Source of the DNA: Marivirga tractuosa DSM 4126
GTDB taxonomy: Bacteria; Bacteroidota; Bacteroidia; Cytophagales; Cyclobacteriaceae
Assembly: GCF_000183425.1 (NCBI RefSeq)
Contig: NC_014759.1
Coordinates: 4,269,001 to 4,333,000 of the forward strand
DNA length: 64,000 nucleotides
Direction of reading: 5' to 3'
The number at the start of each line of letters is the position of its first letter. The stretch's first letter is position 1. Of the stretch, positions 62,155-64,000 are shown in pieces. The notes under the pieces were generated by a model. The model saw only the letters and a program-made list of their open reading frames with translations, was not told where the DNA came from and searched no databases. Position numbers and translations under genes: made by a program.

Positions 62155-63189
62155 ATGGACTTTTTGAAACTGATCAGAATGACCACGGCAGTTATGTCTA
62201 TCATTCTGGCTATTGTTGCTATTCTTTTCGTGGCTTTTATTTTTATAGATGAGGCTCCTCAGTGGTTGGGAATCTCATCTTCAAAAGCTAGTAAAGAATG
62301 GAAATTGCCCAATATTGAAACAGATTTGCCTGATGGTAAGCAAGGAAAGCAAGTGAAATTTGGTTATTTATTGGCCACAGAATCTCCAAAGTGGATGGGG
62401 CCTCAAGTAATCAATAAGGATGAAAGGCTTTATGCTGGAAATAATTTGACTTGCCAAAATTGTCATTTGGAAGGAGGAACAAAACCTGGTTCAGGTTCAT
62501 GGGTAGGAGTGACTAACCGCTTTCCTCAGTTTAGAGGAAGGGAAAATAAGATAGGGTCTATTGAAGAACGCATCAATGGTTGCATGGAACGCAGCATGAA
62601 TGGAAAAGCTTTGCCGGAAGATTCTGAGCAAATGGAAGCATTGGTAGCCTATATGGAATGGCTGAGTGAAGATATTCCTGAAGATACAGCTGCTTGGTAC
62701 AAAGGTTTTGTAAGTGTAAAAATTCCTTCAGTAAAAGCGGATACCATTTTCGGAAAACAAGTTTACATCAATGAATGTCAGGTTTGCCATGGTGAAGATG
62801 GACAAGGAACTAAGTTAGCGGATGAGCGAAAAGGCTACCAATATCCCCCACTTTGGGGAGATGATTCTTTCAATCATGGGGCTGGTATGCACAGGGTTTT
62901 AACTGCGGCTCAATTTATCAAAGCCAATATGCCACATCTTGTTGCTACCAAAGAAAACCCAAAATTAACGGATGAAGAAGCTTTTCATGTAGCAGCTTAT
63001 ATCAATAGCTTTAATAGACCTCAAAAACCAGATACGGACAAAGATTTCCCAGACTTGAAATTGAAACCTGTTTCAACTGCCTACGGGCCATGGGACGATC
63101 CATTTCCAGCGGAACAGCATAAATTCGGGCCATTTCAGCCTATAGTACAGTATTACGACAGTCTATATCAAATCAAGAAAACCAAATAA
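62155..63189 (+). CDS. Diheme cytochrome c, TsdA-like (thiosulfate dehydrogenase)
   Basis: A 344-residue protein held by one N-terminal membrane helix (about 12-34). Two haem sites are clear: Cys100-Gln-Asn-Cys103-His104 and Cys208-Gln-Val-Cys211-His212. Between them, INGCMERSMNGKALP (Cys143) matches the region that in TsdA carries the cysteine axial ligand of haem 1; that assignment is from memory of the family. TsdA oxidises two thiosulfates to tetrathionate (or the reverse) in the periplasm. Place after a YeeE/YedE pair supports a sulfur role. The next gene starts at base 63190, directly after its stop. Confidence 0.8.
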   Translation: MDFLKLIRMTTAVMSIILAIVAILFVAFIFIDEAPQWLGISSSKASKEWKLPNIETDLPDGKQGKQVKFGYLLATESPKWMGPQVINKDERLYAGNNLTCQNCHLEGGTKPGSGSWVGVTNRFPQFRGRENKIGSIEERINGCMERSMNGKALPEDSEQMEALVAYMEWLSEDIPEDTAAWYKGFVSVKIPSVKADTIFGKQVYINECQVCHGEDGQGTKLADERKGYQYPPLWGDDSFNHGAGMHRVLTAAQFIKANMPHLVATKENPKLTDEEAFHVAAYINSFNRPQKPDTDKDFPDLKLKPVSTAYGPWDDPFPAEQHKFGPFQPIVQYYDSLYQIKKTK

Positions 63190-64000
63190 ATGAAGTTTAC
63201 TTCTTTACAAATCATATTTTTTTTATTTCCATTTTTTCTATTTGCCCAAAAGGACGATGCTGAAAAGAAAAAAGGGATTCTAAGTGGCCAGTGGCGTAAT
63301 TATTATATGCATTCCTTTAATGAGGGCGATTTGCAAGATTGGTATGCAGTGGCTACAGGACTAAAAATAAAATACACTTACGATTTTAATAAAAATTGGC
63401 AAATTGGAGGAGCGGTTTATAGTAGTTGGAATACGGGTATAAGTAATGTAGAAAAAAATGATCCGACAACTGGTAGGGAGAGTAGATATGTTTCTGGTAA
63501 TTTTAATGTTCAAGATCTTTCTCAACGATTTATAGGGTATCCAGGCGAACTCTATGTTCAATATAAAAATGGTGATCATCAAGTGAAAGTGGGGCGTCAA
63601 GGCTTCTTTTCTCCTTTTATGAACGGGCAAGATGGTAGGATGATTCCAACGCTTTTTGAAGGTGCTTTTTATAAGTATGAAGAAAAAGATCAGTTAAAGT
63701 TACAATTGGGAGCCATAAACAGAATTGCCCCCAGAAGTTATAATGGCTTTGAAAATATTGGGCAGACTTTGGGCATTTATCCTGTAGGAAGAAATATAGA
63801 CGGGCAAGGTAGCGAATACAGAGAAAACTCCCAATCGGATTATGTTGCACTACTGAATACTGATTACCGATTCAAAGATTTAAAGATTGAACTTTGGGAT
63901 TATTATGTGGATAATATTTTTAATGTATTGTATATAAAGCCAACTTATGATATCAAAAACTATGGTTTATCCGTAGCTTTTGAATGGCTTTTGCAAAATA
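63190..64000 (+). CDS. OprD-like outer-membrane porin, 5' part
   Basis: Starts with ATG at 63190, immediately after the cytochrome stop, and stays open to the window edge (270 codons), so it is cut at the right. The signal peptide is MKFTSLQIIFFLFPFFLFAQ. The mature sequence has strand-rich segments with IGYPGELYVQYKNGDHQVKV (about 115-134) and then GRQGFFSPFMNGQDGRMIPT, close to the GRQ...P...D.RM.P signature of OprD-type substrate-specific porins. Tight coupling to the cytochrome gene suggests it admits the sulfur substrate (inference). Antisense open frames in this region are shadows. Confidence 0.8.
   Translation, partial: MKFTSLQIIFFLFPFFLFAQKDDAEKKKGILSGQWRNYYMHSFNEGDLQDWYAVATGLKIKYTYDFNKNWQIGGAVYSSWNTGISNVEKNDPTTGRESRYVSGNFNVQDLSQRFIGYPGELYVQYKNGDHQVKVGRQGFFSPFMNGQDGRMIPTLFEGAFYKYEEKDQLKLQLGAINRIAPRSYNGFENIGQTLGIYPVGRNIDGQGSEYRENSQSDYVALLNTDYRFKDLKIELWDYYVDNIFNVLYIKPTYDIKNYGLSVAFEWLLQN

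Noticed and set aside
63361..63850. Two minus-strand open frames at the right end
   Set aside because: They are antisense to the open OprD-like porin frame, which has a signal peptide and family motifs.
1..64000. tRNA, rRNA, CRISPR, prophage or transposase genes
   Set aside because: I looked for T-arm GGTTCGA-type sequences, regularly spaced repeats and transposase or integrase motifs and found none; short RNA genes could still be missed by eye.

Overview
The window is a 64-kb piece of a chromosome from a Bacteroidota bacterium, most likely an order Cytophagales marine type (a Marivirga-like organism is my guess from general feel, not from a search). The support is AT-rich DNA (roughly 35-38% GC by eye), many SusC/FecA-like and CarboxypepD-regulatory-like TonB receptors, two giant secreted proteins ending in type IX secretion (T9SS) sorting domains, a fused alpha/beta 2-oxoacid dehydrogenase E1, TPR-LuxR and TPR-SpoIIE signalling proteins, and few recognisable sigma70-type promoters.

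Layout. 0-4 kb: tail of an M24 aminopeptidase, a cyclase/kynurenine-formamidase-like enzyme, an alpha/beta hydrolase, a DinB-RidA pair and a membrane protein. 4-11.5 kb: an outer-membrane beta-barrel protein facing a 1,710-residue T9SS propeller protein. 11.8-15.7 kb: alanine dehydrogenase and fused branched-chain-type E1. 15.7-21.8 kb: an envelope locus (barrel protein, vanadium-type phosphatase/haloperoxidase lipoprotein, FecA-like receptor). 22-27.4 kb: metF-metH behind a SAM-I riboswitch; metH carries an in-frame DUF559 endonuclease-domain insert bounded by GC-rich inverted repeats. 27.7-35.4 kb: TPR-LuxR regulator, 1,753-residue BspA/LRR/SprB-repeat T9SS protein, small lipoprotein. 35.5-46.6 kb: an all-minus-strand block with hydrolase-TonB receptor, an unknown helical protein, an operon (SDR, KAS III-like, sodium:solute symporter, acyl-CoA ligase), and a frameshifted glycosyltransferase. 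46.7-49.05 kb: DUF547 protein, then a lone gene bounded by integron-type recombination motifs. 49-60 kb: BamA-like barrel, TPR-SpoIIE phosphatase, guaA, a periplasmic-binding TPR protein, hemL, a barrel protein, a CPA1 antiporter and a pentapeptide protein. 60.9-64 kb: YeeE/YedE pair, TsdA-like diheme cytochrome c and an OprD-like porin cut by the window edge, which look like a thiosulfate/sulfur locus.

Most notable: (1) the DUF559 domain element living inside methionine synthase, with a related solo palindromic repeat at 62.0 kb; (2) the attC-like 3' end and GTTAGGT 5' boundary around the gene at 47.7-48.9 kb, which suggest a solitary integron cassette without an integrase; (3) a candidate regulon in the 35-46 kb block marked by three copies of a 12-mer and by two pairs of AGGTG/CACCT palindromes with identical 57-bp spacing; (4) catalytic-residue departures in the KAS III-like protein and in the thiamine-diphosphate motif of the fused E1. 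I saw no tRNA, rRNA, CRISPR array, transposase or phage gene. All family calls are from reading the sequence without database search.
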